64,000 bases of DNA from Loktanella sp. 5RATIMAR09 (GTDB taxonomy: Bacteria; Pseudomonadota; Alphaproteobacteria; Rhodobacterales; Rhodobacteraceae). Position 1 is the stretch's first letter; each line of letters starts with the position of its first letter. This document shows, piece by piece, positions 10,693 to 19,185 of this stretch. The DNA is taken from positions 372,001 through 436,000 of the forward strand of contig NZ_LJAL01000002.1 of assembly GCF_001419985.1 (NCBI RefSeq). The letters are read 5' to 3'. The notes beneath the pieces are model-generated. The model was not told the origin of the DNA. It saw nothing but the letters and a program-made list of their open reading frames with translations, and did no database searches. Both the position numbers and the translations under genes were made by a program.

Positions 10693-11285
10693 CCAAAAGG
10701 GTTGCAATACTGATCTCAGGGGGCGGGTCGAACATGGTTGCTCTCGCGCAATCCATGTGCGGCGATCACGCCGCGCGGCCTGTCTTGGTGATATCAAACG
10801 ATCCGCTCGCCGGTGGCCTTGCCAAAGCGCGCGCGATGAACATTCCGACCTTGGCCATCGATCACAAACCTTATGGCAAGGACCGTGCCGCGTTTGAAGC
10901 GGCGTTGCAAAAGGCGCTTGAGTTGGCCAAGCCTGACATCATCTGCCTTGCCGGATTTATGCGCATCCTGACGCCCGAATTTACAGCAAAATGGGAAGGG
11001 CGGATGTTGAATATCCACCCGTCTCTTTTGCCGAAATATAAAGGGCTGCACACGCATGCGCGCGCACTCGAGGCTGGCGATAGCGAACATGGATGTTCAG
11101 TGCATGAAGTGACTGCCGCGCTGGATGATGGCCCGATCCTAGGGCAGGCGCGGATCGGGGTTCTTGCGGGGGACACGCCTGAAACGCTCGCGGCCCGTCT
11201 GCTTCCGCTCGAGCACGCGCTTTACGTCGCTGTTTTGCGTCGCTTCGCGGCTGGCGACCGGACCCCTGTCAATCTGGACGGGTGA
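10689..11285 (+). CDS. purN: Phosphoribosylglycinamide formyltransferase
   Basis: Encodes a 198-residue GAR transformylase, which transfers formyl from 10-formyl-THF to GAR. The N-terminal [12 protein letters not shown] loop, the catalytic segment [25 protein letters not shown] with the conserved Asn and His, and the [16 protein letters not shown] aspartate motif are present. It begins with GTG inside the purM stop (GTGA). Standard length, so secure. Confidence 0.97.
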   Translation: MTKRVAILISGGGSNMVALAQSMCGDHAARPVLVISNDPLAGGLAKARAMNIPTLAIDHKPYGKDRAAFEAALQKALELAKPDIICLAGFMRILTPEFTAKWEGRMLNIHPSLLPKYKGLHTHARALEAGDSEHGCSVHEVTAALDDGPILGQARIGVLAGDTPETLAARLLPLEHALYVAVLRRFAAGDRTPVNLDG

Positions 11286-11361
11286 AGCTGCACTTTTCAT
11301 CGCCCAGGCTTTCGCTTATCAGTGAACCAATGATAAACAAAAGTGCGGTTTGCGGGCAGAG

Positions 11362-12519
11362 ATGAAGACAATCACAACGACGGAAGACTTGGCAGCGTTC
11401 TGCCAGGAAGCTGCAAAACGCCCTTATGTCACCGTAGACACAGAGTTTCTGCGCGAGCGCACATATTATTCCAAACTCTGCCTCGTCCAGTTGGCTTATC
11501 AGGATGACAAAGGCGCGGATGCCGCACTTGTCGACCCGCTTGTCGAGGGGTTGTCGCTTGAGCCGCTCTATGCGCTGTTCCGCGATCAAGGCTGTGTAAA
11601 GGTGTTCCATGCCGCGCGGCAGGACCTCGAAATCTTTTTTGTCGATGCAGGCGTCATCCCCGAGCCGTTGTTCGATACCCAGGTCGCGGCAATGGTCTGT
11701 GGTTTCGGTGAACAGGTGGGCTATGAAACCCTCGTGCGCAAGATTGCGAAATCCGATCTGGATAAATCATCCCGCTTTACGGATTGGTCGCGCCGTCCGC
11801 TGACGGATGCGCAGGCAACCTATGCGCTGGCTGATGTGACGCATCTGCGTGACATTTATGAGTATCTATCGGCACGTCTGGCCAAATCAGGCCGCAGCAA
11901 ATGGGTTGCTGAGGAAATGGCGGTCCTGAAAGACCCCGCGACCTATCAATCAGACCCTGACAATGCATGGAAGCGCGTCAAGACGCGCACCCAATCGGGC
12001 AAGTTTCTGGCGATCGTGCGCGAGTTGGCCCGCTTTCGCGAGGAATATGCGCAAAGTCGTAACATTCCGCGCAACCGTGTCTTCAAGGATGACGCGCTGG
12101 TTGAACTCGCGTCCACAAAACCACTGTCCGAGAATGATTTGGGCCGGTCCCGTTTGCTGCTGCGTGAGGCCCGCAAGGGCGACATTGCCAATGGCATCCT
12201 GGCCGCAATCAAAGCGGGTATGGCAGTGGCCCCAAAGGACATGCCCAAGGTTGACGGGGCCCGCGCGAAGCTGCAGGTGAACCCCGCCTTGGCGGATATG
12301 CTGCGCGTGCTGCTGAAAGCCAAAACCGATGACGCAGAAGTCGCCACAAAACTGATCGCCACTTCTGCCGATCTTGATGCACTGGCCGCGGGCGAGCGTG
12401 ATGTCGCGGCCCTGCGCGGTTGGCGGCGCGAGGTGTTTGGCAATGACGCGCTGGAGCTTTGCGAAGGCCGCGTCGGTTTGGCTGTGAAAGGTCAGAAGGT
12501 CATCACCGTGGCACTTTGA
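11362..12519 (+). CDS. rnd: Ribonuclease D
   Basis: Encodes a 385-residue 3'-5' exoribonuclease that trims tRNA and other RNA ends. The DEDD exonuclease domain shows VDTEFLRERTYY (Asp and Glu of ExoI), the HAARQDLEIF ExoII block and the YALADVTHLRDIY ExoIII block; an HRDC domain follows from about residue 200. ATG at 11362 is chosen because MKTITTTEDLAAFC fits the family; an upstream TTG at 11350 in frame is less likely. It has its own gap of 76 bases after purN. Confidence 0.96.
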   Translation: MKTITTTEDLAAFCQEAAKRPYVTVDTEFLRERTYYSKLCLVQLAYQDDKGADAALVDPLVEGLSLEPLYALFRDQGCVKVFHAARQDLEIFFVDAGVIPEPLFDTQVAAMVCGFGEQVGYETLVRKIAKSDLDKSSRFTDWSRRPLTDAQATYALADVTHLRDIYEYLSARLAKSGRSKWVAEEMAVLKDPATYQSDPDNAWKRVKTRTQSGKFLAIVRELARFREEYAQSRNIPRNRVFKDDALVELASTKPLSENDLGRSRLLLREARKGDIANGILAAIKAGMAVAPKDMPKVDGARAKLQVNPALADMLRVLLKAKTDDAEVATKLIATSADLDALAAGERDVAALRGWRREVFGNDALELCEGRVGLAVKGQKVITVAL

Positions 12520-12579
12520 TCTGGACGATACCGGGGCGCGGACCTACATCTGTGACAGAACCGAACCAAAGGGAAAACC

Positions 12580-12987
12580 ATGGCGAACCCCGATTTTGAA
12601 GAGCTTGTCGAGACATTTGAATTTCTTGACGACTGGGAAGACCGCTATCGTCACGTGATCGACTTGGGCAAGGCGATGGACCCGCTGGAAGATGCGCTGA
12701 AGGTGCCCGCGACCAAAGTTGACGGCTGCGCCAGTCAGGTCTGGCTGGTGCCCAAGATCGAGAACAACGTGTTCACCTTCCGTGGTGAAAGCGACGCGAT
12801 GATCGTGCGCGGGTTGATCGCGGTGCTGTCCGCGCTTTACAACGAACAACCGGTCAGCAACGTGATGAAAATTGACGCAGCAGCCGAGTTGGGCCGTCTG
12901 GGCCTGAACGATCATTTGTCCGCGCAACGCTCAAACGGGCTGCGGGCCATGGTCGAGCGTATCCGTGAGACCGCAGCAGCAGCCTAG
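12580..12987 (+). CDS. sufE: SufE-family sulfur acceptor
   Basis: Encodes a 135-residue SufE, which accepts persulfide sulfur from the cysteine desulfurase SufS and passes it to Fe-S scaffold proteins. The catalytic cysteine sits in the characteristic VDGCASQVWL segment near residue 51, within an intact SufE fold (FEFLDDWEDRYRHVIDLGK to the C-terminal RxNGLRAMVERI helix). It is monocistronic after rnd, and its stop is interlocked with that of the convergent DUF1638 gene in a shared CTAG. Confidence 0.95.
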   Translation: MANPDFEELVETFEFLDDWEDRYRHVIDLGKAMDPLEDALKVPATKVDGCASQVWLVPKIENNVFTFRGESDAMIVRGLIAVLSALYNEQPVSNVMKIDAAAELGRLGLNDHLSAQRSNGLRAMVERIRETAAAA

Positions 12988-13610
12988 GTAATTGCGGTCA
13001 GTGCAGGTGTCAGATCGCCATAACCGGTAAAGCGCCGCTCGAATCCCAACCCGAGCTTTGCAGCGCAAGCTTCTGCTTTTACGGTTAAATCAGGATCATC
13101 CGTCTGTGCCTGATAGACCAGCTTTTCATAATTCCCAAAATACATATCGCGCAGCTCCGGGTGGCGGGCAAGGCCAAGTGGCTCCCACACGAACGCATCG
13201 AACTGCCGCACCAGAAAATCGGTCAGATAGAATGCAGTGATCTCGTCATGATCTGCAAAAACATCATTGCCCTCAAAGAATGAATAGCAATGCGGGCCAG
13301 CAACCATGCCGATGCCCATCTCGGCGCAAGCGGTTTGCAACAGACCGCCAGTACCGCAATCGGCATAAACGACAAACACCGTCTCATAGGCATCGCGATG
13401 TTTGGCGACGGCTTGACGGACCGCAGGGACGATTTTTTCAGGATGGTTATGCAGGATTGCAGGCAGACATTGTAGATCAAGGTGATCAAGGCCGTTTGCC
13501 GCTTTGATTGCCAGAATTTCGCGTGCCAATGCACCGCAGGCAATCAAAAGAACACGCCCCTTTCCTTCAGGCGCAATCCCTTGGTTGGTCAGGATCGTGT
13601 CATTTGTCAT
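12984..13610 (-). CDS. DUF1638 protein, methionine synthase accessory candidate
   Basis: A 208-residue DUF1638 protein, with LLIACGALAREILAI near the start and conserved LPAILHNHPEKIVPAV, VYADCGTGGLL and PHCYSFFEGND blocks; the His and Cys residues in these could bind a metal or cofactor. It ends a minus-strand run of corrinoid protein, small membrane protein and DUF1638. I recall genetic work in a Roseobacter relative linking a DUF1638 gene to methionine synthesis by a split MetH; the neighbours here (corrinoid protein, homocysteine methyltransferase) fit that role, but the chemistry is unknown. The start at 13610 (MTNDTIL) is preferred over an upstream one at 13646. Confidence 0.8.
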   Translation of the reverse strand: MTNDTILTNQGIAPEGKGRVLLIACGALAREILAIKAANGLDHLDLQCLPAILHNHPEKIVPAVRQAVAKHRDAYETVFVVYADCGTGGLLQTACAEMGIGMVAGPHCYSFFEGNDVFADHDEITAFYLTDFLVRQFDAFVWEPLGLARHPELRDMYFGNYEKLVYQAQTDDPDLTVKAEACAAKLGLGFERRFTGYGDLTPALTAIT

Positions 13611-13788
13611 TTCGGTCGCTGTACCTACGCCACAGATAGGCCGCACAGAGTGCCGACAGGCTCAGGATGGCAAAACCGGTCATCGGGGCCGCTTGCAGGC
13701 CGTTCAGCGCGGAAGATACTATGGCAATTGTGGCCGCCGCAGCCGCCATCACAAGCACAAGGATAAAGATCAGTCGTTCAATGGGCAT
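13600..13788 (-). CDS. Small two-helix membrane protein, unknown
   Basis: A 62-residue protein preceded by an excellent AGGAGG ribosome site (13791-13800 region). It has two hydrophobic stretches, about residues 5-27 (ERLIFILVLVMAAAAATIAI onward) and 38-52, then a basic end WRRYSDRNDK. Its last four codons overlap the start of the DUF1638 gene, and the corrinoid protein gene lies 49 bases upstream, so it belongs to the same transcript. I do not recognise a family. Being between two methionine-related genes, it may be conserved in this operon, but nothing shows a function. Confidence 0.7.
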   Translation of the reverse strand: MPIERLIFILVLVMAAAAATIAIVSSALNGLQAAPMTGFAILSLSALCAAYLWRRYSDRNDK

Positions 13789-13837
13789 GTCGTCCTCCTC
13801 TTTGCAAAGATAAGAACGACATGCCACTTTTGTAAGA

Positions 13838-14545
13838 TCAGACCACTGCCGCGGCCTGATTGTGTTTGCGCGCCATAAAGCTCTTGGCCGTTTCCACCGC
13901 AACGGCCGCATCGCGACAATAGGCATCAGCACCAATCGCCTTGCCGAACTCTTCGTTCAGCGGCGCGCCACCAACAAGCACGACATAATCCTCGCGCATA
14001 CCTTTTTCGACCAGCGTATCAATCACGACCTTCATATAAGGCATTGTGGTCGTTAGCAGGGCGGACATGCCCAGAATATCGGGCTTTTCATTCTCCAAAG
14101 CGTCGAGATAGGATTCGACGGCATTGTTGATGCCCAGATCGACAACTTCGAAACCGGCGCCTTCCATCATCATCGACACAAGGTTTTTGCCGATATCGTG
14201 GATGTCGCCTTTCACCGTGCCGATCACCATCTTGCCCACACGGGGTGCGCCGGTTTCTGCCAGCAGGGGCTTGAGAATAAACATGCCCCCCTTCATGGCG
14301 TTGGCCGCCAGCAGCACCTCGGGCACAAACAAAATACCATCGCGGAAGTCGTTGCCGACAATGGTCATACCGCCGACCAGAGCTTCGGTCAGAACGCGGT
14401 AAGGTTCCCAGCCACGTGCAATGAGGATGTTCACCCCTTCCTCGATCTCTTCCTTCATTCCATCGTAAAGGTCATCGAACATCTGCGCGACGAGATCTTC
14501 GTCATTCAGTTCGGACAGGATGATGTCATCTTCTTCGTCGGACAT
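13838..14545 (-). CDS. Corrinoid (B12-binding) protein, methyl carrier
   Basis: A 235-residue protein made of an N-terminal helical cap domain (B12-binding 2 type, residues about 10-95) and a Rossmann-like B12-binding domain with GTVKGDIHDIGKNLV, the DxHxxG motif whose histidine ligates cobalt. It is equivalent to the MetH cobalamin module or to MtaC/MtbC-type carriers. With homocysteine methyltransferase (15835) and DUF1638 (12984) nearby, a split methionine synthase is the best reading; a carrier for another methyltransferase is the alternative. The methyl-THF-binding and reactivation modules are not in this window. It starts the three-gene minus-strand run. Confidence 0.9.
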   Translation of the reverse strand: MSDEEDDIILSELNDEDLVAQMFDDLYDGMKEEIEEGVNILIARGWEPYRVLTEALVGGMTIVGNDFRDGILFVPEVLLAANAMKGGMFILKPLLAETGAPRVGKMVIGTVKGDIHDIGKNLVSMMMEGAGFEVVDLGINNAVESYLDALENEKPDILGMSALLTTTMPYMKVVIDTLVEKGMREDYVVLVGGAPLNEEFGKAIGADAYCRDAAVAVETAKSFMARKHNQAAAVV

Positions 14546-14679
14546 GGGCCGTGCCTTTGTATGAGTTTACACCGCAGTATTGCGCTGGATTTTCAAATTC
14601 TAGCGGTTGTTTTCCGACATGTCCAAGAACATGACCGACCTTGTGTTGCTGATGTTCGTGAATTGTTCTAATAAAGATT

Positions 14680-15762
14680 ATGGAAGAAATGCCAGTTCAG
14701 AAATCTCATCTCACGCCGGGGCGCGCGGCACGGTCAAATCCGGACAACCGGTTTGATAGATTGCGCGCCGAGGCTGTCGATGATGGCTGGACACCAGAGC
14801 AGGATTTGCCGGTTCTGCGCACCGAAATCACTGATGAGATCGCGCGGTCGGTTATCACGCGCAATACCTCACCGGACTTGTCCTTTGACCGATCAATCAA
14901 CCCCTATCGCGGCTGCGAACACGGGTGCATCTATTGCTTTGCGCGCCCCAGCCATGCGTTCTTGGGCCTGTCGCCGGGATTGGATTTCGAGACCAGACTG
15001 ATCGCGCGCCCCAATGCGGCGGATCAATTGCGCAAAGAACTCTCGAACCCGCGCTACGTGCCCAAGATCATTGCGGTCGGCACCAACACCGACCCCTATC
15101 AACCCATCGAAAAATCGCGTGAAATCATGCGCGCGGTGCTACAGGTGCTTGCCGAATTCAACCACCCTGTGGGGATTGTCACCAAGGGCACGCTGATCGA
15201 ACGCGATCGCGATATTCTGGCACCGATGGCGGCCAAAGGGCTTATCCGGGTCGGTATCTCGATCACAACGCTTGATCCCGAAACATCGCGGGCAATGGAA
15301 CCGCGGGTGCCGTCACCTGCTGCACGGCTGCGCACGATCCGGCGGTTGACCGATGCGGGTATTCCGGTGCGGGTGATGGTGTCACCTGTTGTCCCTGCGC
15401 TGACCGATCACGAACTTGAGGCGATCTTGGAGGCTGCAAAAGAGGCAGGTGCTGTCGCCGCGTCCTCGATCGTTCTACGACTGCCGCGCGAAGTGGCCAC
15501 GCTCTTTCGTGACTGGCTGACCATCCATTACCCCGACCGTGCGGCGCGCATCATGGGGCGCGTGCGCGAATTGCATGGCGGCAGGGACTATGATCCCGAT
15601 TTCGGCAAGCGGATGGTCGGGCAGGGGCCATGGGCTGCAATGATGCAGCAGCGGTTCAAGCTGGCCGCACGCAAACTCGGCCTCGACCGGAGCCTGCCGC
15701 CTTTGCGCACAGACCTGTTCGCCCGCCCCGCACAAACAGGCGACCAGCTCTCACTTTTCTGA
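14680..15762 (+). CDS. Radical SAM protein, PA0069 family
   Basis: A 360-residue radical SAM protein. The cluster-binding motif CEHGCIYCF (CxxxCxxC) lies near residue 85, preceded by the family signature NPYRGCEHGC, and the TIM-barrel segments NTDPYQPIEK and GIVTKGTLIERD follow. Members resemble the spore photoproduct lyase and Rv2578c groups, but their substrate is unknown. It is divergent from the corrinoid protein gene (134 bases apart) and convergent with the homocysteine methyltransferase; its presence inside the methionine cluster could be incidental. A hairpin with a T run follows at 15820. Confidence 0.9.
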   Translation: MEEMPVQKSHLTPGRAARSNPDNRFDRLRAEAVDDGWTPEQDLPVLRTEITDEIARSVITRNTSPDLSFDRSINPYRGCEHGCIYCFARPSHAFLGLSPGLDFETRLIARPNAADQLRKELSNPRYVPKIIAVGTNTDPYQPIEKSREIMRAVLQVLAEFNHPVGIVTKGTLIERDRDILAPMAAKGLIRVGISITTLDPETSRAMEPRVPSPAARLRTIRRLTDAGIPVRVMVSPVVPALTDHELEAILEAAKEAGAVAASSIVLRLPREVATLFRDWLTIHYPDRAARIMGRVRELHGGRDYDPDFGKRMVGQGPWAAMMQQRFKLAARKLGLDRSLPPLRTDLFARPAQTGDQLSLF

Positions 15763-15819
15763 CGACCACTCGTTATTACTGGCCCGAAAATATCCCGGGG
15801 GAGCCACCGCAGGTGGCGG

Positions 15820-15836
15820 GGGGCAGCGCCCCTTTT
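15820..15836 (+). terminator. Terminator after the radical SAM gene
   Basis: A 5-bp GC stem (GGGGC with GCCCC, loop AGC) is followed by four T. It forms the end of a GC-rich element starting near 15787 (AAAATATCCCGGGGGAGCC) with another hairpin, CCACC-GCA-GGTGG, at 15804-15816. The run of T overlaps the last bases of the convergent gene. Confidence 0.6.
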
Positions 15837-16851
15837 ACGACTTCCGCCGCCGTCCGCGCCGCGGTGAGGCCTCAGGCCCCGCACCGTCGGTTCCGTCAGA
15901 CTCTGACGAAAACCCGCCCAGTGCGGTGGAAATCTGCTCCAGCGTCGGAAGATCGCCCTTCGGACGGGTCTCAAGTGCGGCACGCATCGCGCGCAGATGT
16001 TCCGGCGTCGTGCCGCAACACCCGCCAATGATTGTGGCACCACAGTCGCGCGCAAGGCAGGCGTAATCCGCCATCAGCTCCGGCGTGCCGTCATAGTGGA
16101 TATGTCCGTCGTGGTATTTGGGAATACCTGCATTACCCTTGGCGATAACAGGCAGCGTCGGACCTGCGGCCGCAAAGCCAAGCACCGTGCGCAACAAATC
16201 CGACGCACCCACGCCGCAGTTGGCACCGAACGCAAGCGGCTGATGCGCGAGCTTGCCGACTTTCTTGACCATATCGGCCGATGTCAGCCCCATCATCGTA
16301 CGCCCGGCGGTGTCGAAACTCATCGTGCCGCACCACGGCATACCGGCTAGCGCAAAAGCCTCGGCTGCGGCGGCGTATTCTTCGGGGGCACTGATCGTCT
16401 CGACCCAGAGCACATCCGCCCCGCCTTCCTTCAGACCCTCAGCCTGCTCGTGGAACATCTCGACCGCGATTTCATGGGTCAGACTGCCCATCGGGGCCAT
16501 AATCTCGCCTGTGGGGCCGACCGAGCCTGCCACAACGATCGTGCGGCCCGATGCATCGGCAACCTCGCGGCCCAGTTCGGCGGCGGCCTTGTTCAATTCA
16601 TGCACGCGGTCTTGCGCACCATGCAGTTTCAGACGCGATGCATTGCCACCAAAGCTGTTGGTCAGAAAGATATCGCTGCCCGCATCTGCCGCACCTTTGT
16701 AAAGCGCTGTGATCTTGGCGGTCTCGTCAATATTCCACATCTCGGGCGCATCGCCCGACATCAGCCCCATGTTGAACAGATTGGTCCCTGTCGCCCCGTC
16801 AGCCATCAGCCAGTCGTTGGTTTCAAGAAGCTTTGAGAGGGCATTGGTCAT
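15835..16851 (-). CDS. Homocysteine S-methyltransferase (split MetH/betaine type)
   Basis: A 338-residue zinc-dependent homocysteine methyltransferase domain. The N-terminal LMADGATGTNLFNMGL and the zinc cysteines in GANCGVG and the GGCCGTTPEH pair mark the family shared by MetH module 1, betaine-homocysteine methyltransferase and MmuM. The last 30 residues are basic and disordered (SPRRGRRRKS). Given the corrinoid protein and DUF1638 one gene away, it probably takes methyl from methyl-cobalamin to homocysteine, making methionine; betaine or S-methylmethionine as donor cannot be excluded. Transcribed alone on the minus strand. Confidence 0.9.
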   Translation of the reverse strand: MTNALSKLLETNDWLMADGATGTNLFNMGLMSGDAPEMWNIDETAKITALYKGAADAGSDIFLTNSFGGNASRLKLHGAQDRVHELNKAAAELGREVADASGRTIVVAGSVGPTGEIMAPMGSLTHEIAVEMFHEQAEGLKEGGADVLWVETISAPEEYAAAAEAFALAGMPWCGTMSFDTAGRTMMGLTSADMVKKVGKLAHQPLAFGANCGVGASDLLRTVLGFAAAGPTLPVIAKGNAGIPKYHDGHIHYDGTPELMADYACLARDCGATIIGGCCGTTPEHLRAMRAALETRPKGDLPTLEQISTALGGFSSESDGTDGAGPEASPRRGRRRKS

Positions 16852-16951
16852 AGGGGGCTCCGGCTGTCGCGATGGGGTTGTTGTGCGGTGTCATGTCTGT
16901 GTCTCGGATGCAATTTCAAAGCATACATGGTCTTTATGCAAGAAATGATAA

Positions 16952-16976
16952 AACCGCGCCGGTCATTGGCGCGGTT
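16952..16976 (-). terminator. Terminator of the zeta-inhibitor gene
   Basis: A perfect 9-bp stem, AACCGCGCC with GGCGCGGTT around a 7-base loop, is followed by TTTAT on the minus strand. It lies 22 bases beyond the stop of the gene ending at 16999. Confidence 0.7.
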
Positions 16977-16998
16977 CGTGGTCGTGCTGCGATCCGGT

Positions 16999-17313
16999 TC
17001 AGATCTCTTTCATCAACTGCGCTTTGGCCTCAGCCAGAAACTCGACCATCTTGGTGCGGATGGTGGCTTCATCGGCCTTGTCGCCCAGATCACCAGAGAC
17101 CTTGCGATAAACATCTTCGTGTCCTGCTTCCTCGAAGTCGGATTTCACCACTTCCTTGGCATATTCCGCGGCTTCTTCACCGGTTTTTCCCAGCAGTTCC
17201 GCAGCCCAGAGGCCCAACAATTTGTTGCCGCGCGCTTCGGCTTTGAACTGCATTTCGGCATCATGGGCGAATTTGTTTTCAAACGCATTCTCGCGATCAT
17301 CGAAGGTTGTCAT
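16999..17313 (-). CDS. DUF1476 protein, ATP synthase zeta-type inhibitor
   Basis: A 104-residue helical protein (MTTFDDRENAFENKFAHDAE start, long charged helices, C-terminal EFLAEAKAQLMKEI). DUF1476 includes the zeta subunit of Paracoccus and other alphaproteobacteria, which blocks ATP hydrolysis by F1-ATPase through its N-terminal segment. The N-terminal residues here fit that inhibitory region. It is divergent from purC, with 132 bases between them, and ends at its own terminator. Confidence 0.9.
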   Translation of the reverse strand: MTTFDDRENAFENKFAHDAEMQFKAEARGNKLLGLWAAELLGKTGEEAAEYAKEVVKSDFEEAGHEDVYRKVSGDLGDKADEATIRTKMVEFLAEAKAQLMKEI

Positions 17314-17445
17314 GGGTTTGGCCTCTTGATTTGGAAGATGTTGCTTATGATATGCCTCTCACGGTGCTTGCCCGCAAGGGGGGCTTGCACTATGACGCGC
17401 AGATGATGCGGTCCACGCCGGGCCGGAATGGGGCAAGGGGTCAGC

Positions 17446-18210
17446 ATGTCACGTCGTAAAAAGATTTATGAAGGCAAGGCAAAGGTTCTTTATGAAGGCC
17501 CCGAGCCAGGTACATTTGTTCAGTATTTCAAAGATGACGCAACTGCGTTCAACGCCGAGAAGAAGGCCGTGATCGAAGGCAAGGGCGTGTTGAACAACCG
17601 TTTGTCCGAATATTTCATGACCGGACTTGGCCAAATCGGAATCCCCACGCATTTTATCAAACGCCTCAACATGCGCGAGCAGTTGATCCGTCAGGCCGAA
17701 ATCATCCCGCTGGAAGTCATCGTGCGCAACTTTGCTGCGGGATCGATGGCCAAGCGCATGGGCATGGAAGAGGGCACCCCGTTGCCACGTCCGATTGTCG
17801 AATTTTCGTACAAGGACGACAAACTGGGCGATCCGCTCGTCCCCGAGGAATACATCATCGCCTTCGGCTGGGCGTCGCAGCAGGAAATGGACGATATCGT
17901 CAGCCTTGCACTGCGTGTGAACGACTGGATGTCGGGCGTGATGTACGGTGTCGGCATCAAGCTGATTGATTTCAAAATCGAGATCGGCCGCGTTTGGGAC
18001 AATGAATTCCAGCGTCTTATTCTGGCGGATGAAATAAGCCCTGATAGCTGCCGTCTGTGGGACATTGAAACAGGCCAGAAGCTCGACAAAGACGTGTTCC
18101 GCCGCGATCTGGGCAACCTGACCGACGCCTATACCGAAGTTGCAAGGCGTCTTGGTGTGATGCCATCGAACGTCACCCACACGCCCAACAAGCCTACCTT
18201 GATCAACTAA
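17446..18210 (+). CDS. purC: SAICAR synthetase
   Basis: Encodes a 254-residue phosphoribosylaminoimidazole-succinocarboxamide synthase, which joins aspartate to CAIR with [21 protein letters not shown], the [15 protein letters not shown] block and the DFKIEIGR / [12 protein letters not shown] blocks are diagnostic. The start at 17446 has AAGGGG seven bases upstream; an ATG at 17428 would add six residues. It leads a purC-purS-purQ run with 32- and overlapping-base spacing. Confidence 0.97.
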   Translation: MSRRKKIYEGKAKVLYEGPEPGTFVQYFKDDATAFNAEKKAVIEGKGVLNNRLSEYFMTGLGQIGIPTHFIKRLNMREQLIRQAEIIPLEVIVRNFAAGSMAKRMGMEEGTPLPRPIVEFSYKDDKLGDPLVPEEYIIAFGWASQQEMDDIVSLALRVNDWMSGVMYGVGIKLIDFKIEIGRVWDNEFQRLILADEISPDSCRLWDIETGQKLDKDVFRRDLGNLTDAYTEVARRLGVMPSNVTHTPNKPTLIN

Positions 18211-18242
18211 TCTTGCGACTACAGCGAACAAAGGACCTGCCC

Positions 18243-18473
18243 ATGAAAGCCCGCGTACATGTCATGCTCAAAAACGGTGTGCTGGACCCACAAGGCGAGG
18301 CCGTCCGCCACGCGCTTGGGACACTTGGCTTTGACGGGGTCAACGGTGTGCGGCAGGGCAAGGTGATCGAGCTTGATCTGGCCGATGGCACACCGGAAGC
18401 CACGATTAACGAGATGTGCGAAAAGCTGCTCGCGAACACCGTGATCGAAAGCTACAGCGTCGAGGTGCTCTGA
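18243..18473 (+). CDS. purS: FGAM synthase subunit PurS
   Basis: A 76-residue PurS, the small subunit that bridges PurQ and PurL in the three-part formylglycinamidine ribonucleotide synthase. The [20 protein letters not shown] start and the GKVIELDL segment are typical. Start at ATG 18243; upstream in-frame TTG is not needed. Its TGA overlaps the purQ ATG (TGATG). No purL follows in this window. Confidence 0.95.
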   Translation: MKARVHVMLKNGVLDPQGEAVRHALGTLGFDGVNGVRQGKVIELDLADGTPEATINEMCEKLLANTVIESYSVEVL

Positions 18474-19141
18474 TGCGCGCCGCTGTTATCGTTTTCCCCG
18501 GATCGAACTGTGACCGCGACATGGCTGTCGCGCTCAAGGCAGCGGGTGCCGATGTCAGCATGGTCTGGCACAAGGATGCCAGCCTGCCCGAGAATGTTGA
18601 TCTGGTCGCCGTGCCGGGTGGGTTTTCATTTGGCGATTATCTGCGGTGTGGTGCGATTGCCGCGAAGTCGCCAATCTGCAAGGCGGTCGTCACCCATGCG
18701 GAACGCGGCGGGTATGTTCTGGGCGTGTGTAACGGTTTTCAGGTGTTGACAGAAACAGGGCTTTTGCCGGGTGCGCTCATGCGCAATGCGAACCTCAAGT
18801 TCATCTGCAAAACTGTTGATTTAAAAGTGGAAACAGAAAGTTCGGCCTTTACCGAAGGTTACCACGCCGGTGACAGCGTCGGCTTTCCTGTGGCGCATCA
18901 CGATGGCAATTATACGGTCGATCCCGAGGGGCTTGCAGCGCTGGTCGCTGAAGATCGCATCGCATTCACCTATGCAAACAATCCTAACGGATCGATTAGC
19001 AACATCGCCGGCGTGCTGTCTGCGAACCGCCGTGTGCTTGGCATGATGCCGCACCCTGAACGCGCTGTTGATACGGGCCATGGTGGCACTGACGGACAGG
19101 CGCTTTTCCGCGGATTGGTGGGGCAATTTGCCCAAGCGTGA
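18473..19141 (+). CDS. purQ: FGAM synthase glutaminase subunit PurQ
   Basis: A 222-residue class I glutamine amidotransferase that supplies ammonia to Pur[10 protein letters not shown] starts the fold, the nucleophile cysteine sits in GVCNGFQ, and the His-Glu of the triad are in the MMPHPERA motif. Its start overlaps the purS stop. The small PurQ plus separate PurS indicates the three-subunit FGAM synthase rather than the long single-chain PurL. Confidence 0.97.
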   Translation: MRAAVIVFPGSNCDRDMAVALKAAGADVSMVWHKDASLPENVDLVAVPGGFSFGDYLRCGAIAAKSPICKAVVTHAERGGYVLGVCNGFQVLTETGLLPGALMRNANLKFICKTVDLKVETESSAFTEGYHAGDSVGFPVAHHDGNYTVDPEGLAALVAEDRIAFTYANNPNGSISNIAGVLSANRRVLGMMPHPERAVDTGHGGTDGQALFRGLVGQFAQA

Positions 19142-19185
19142 TCAGCTCGCTTGCCGCGTTGCAACCGCGGCTATAAACTCAGACT

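Noticed and set aside
16852-16951. SAM- or SAH-type riboswitch before the homocysteine methyltransferase
   Set aside because: I looked for the conserved cores on the minus strand and found none.
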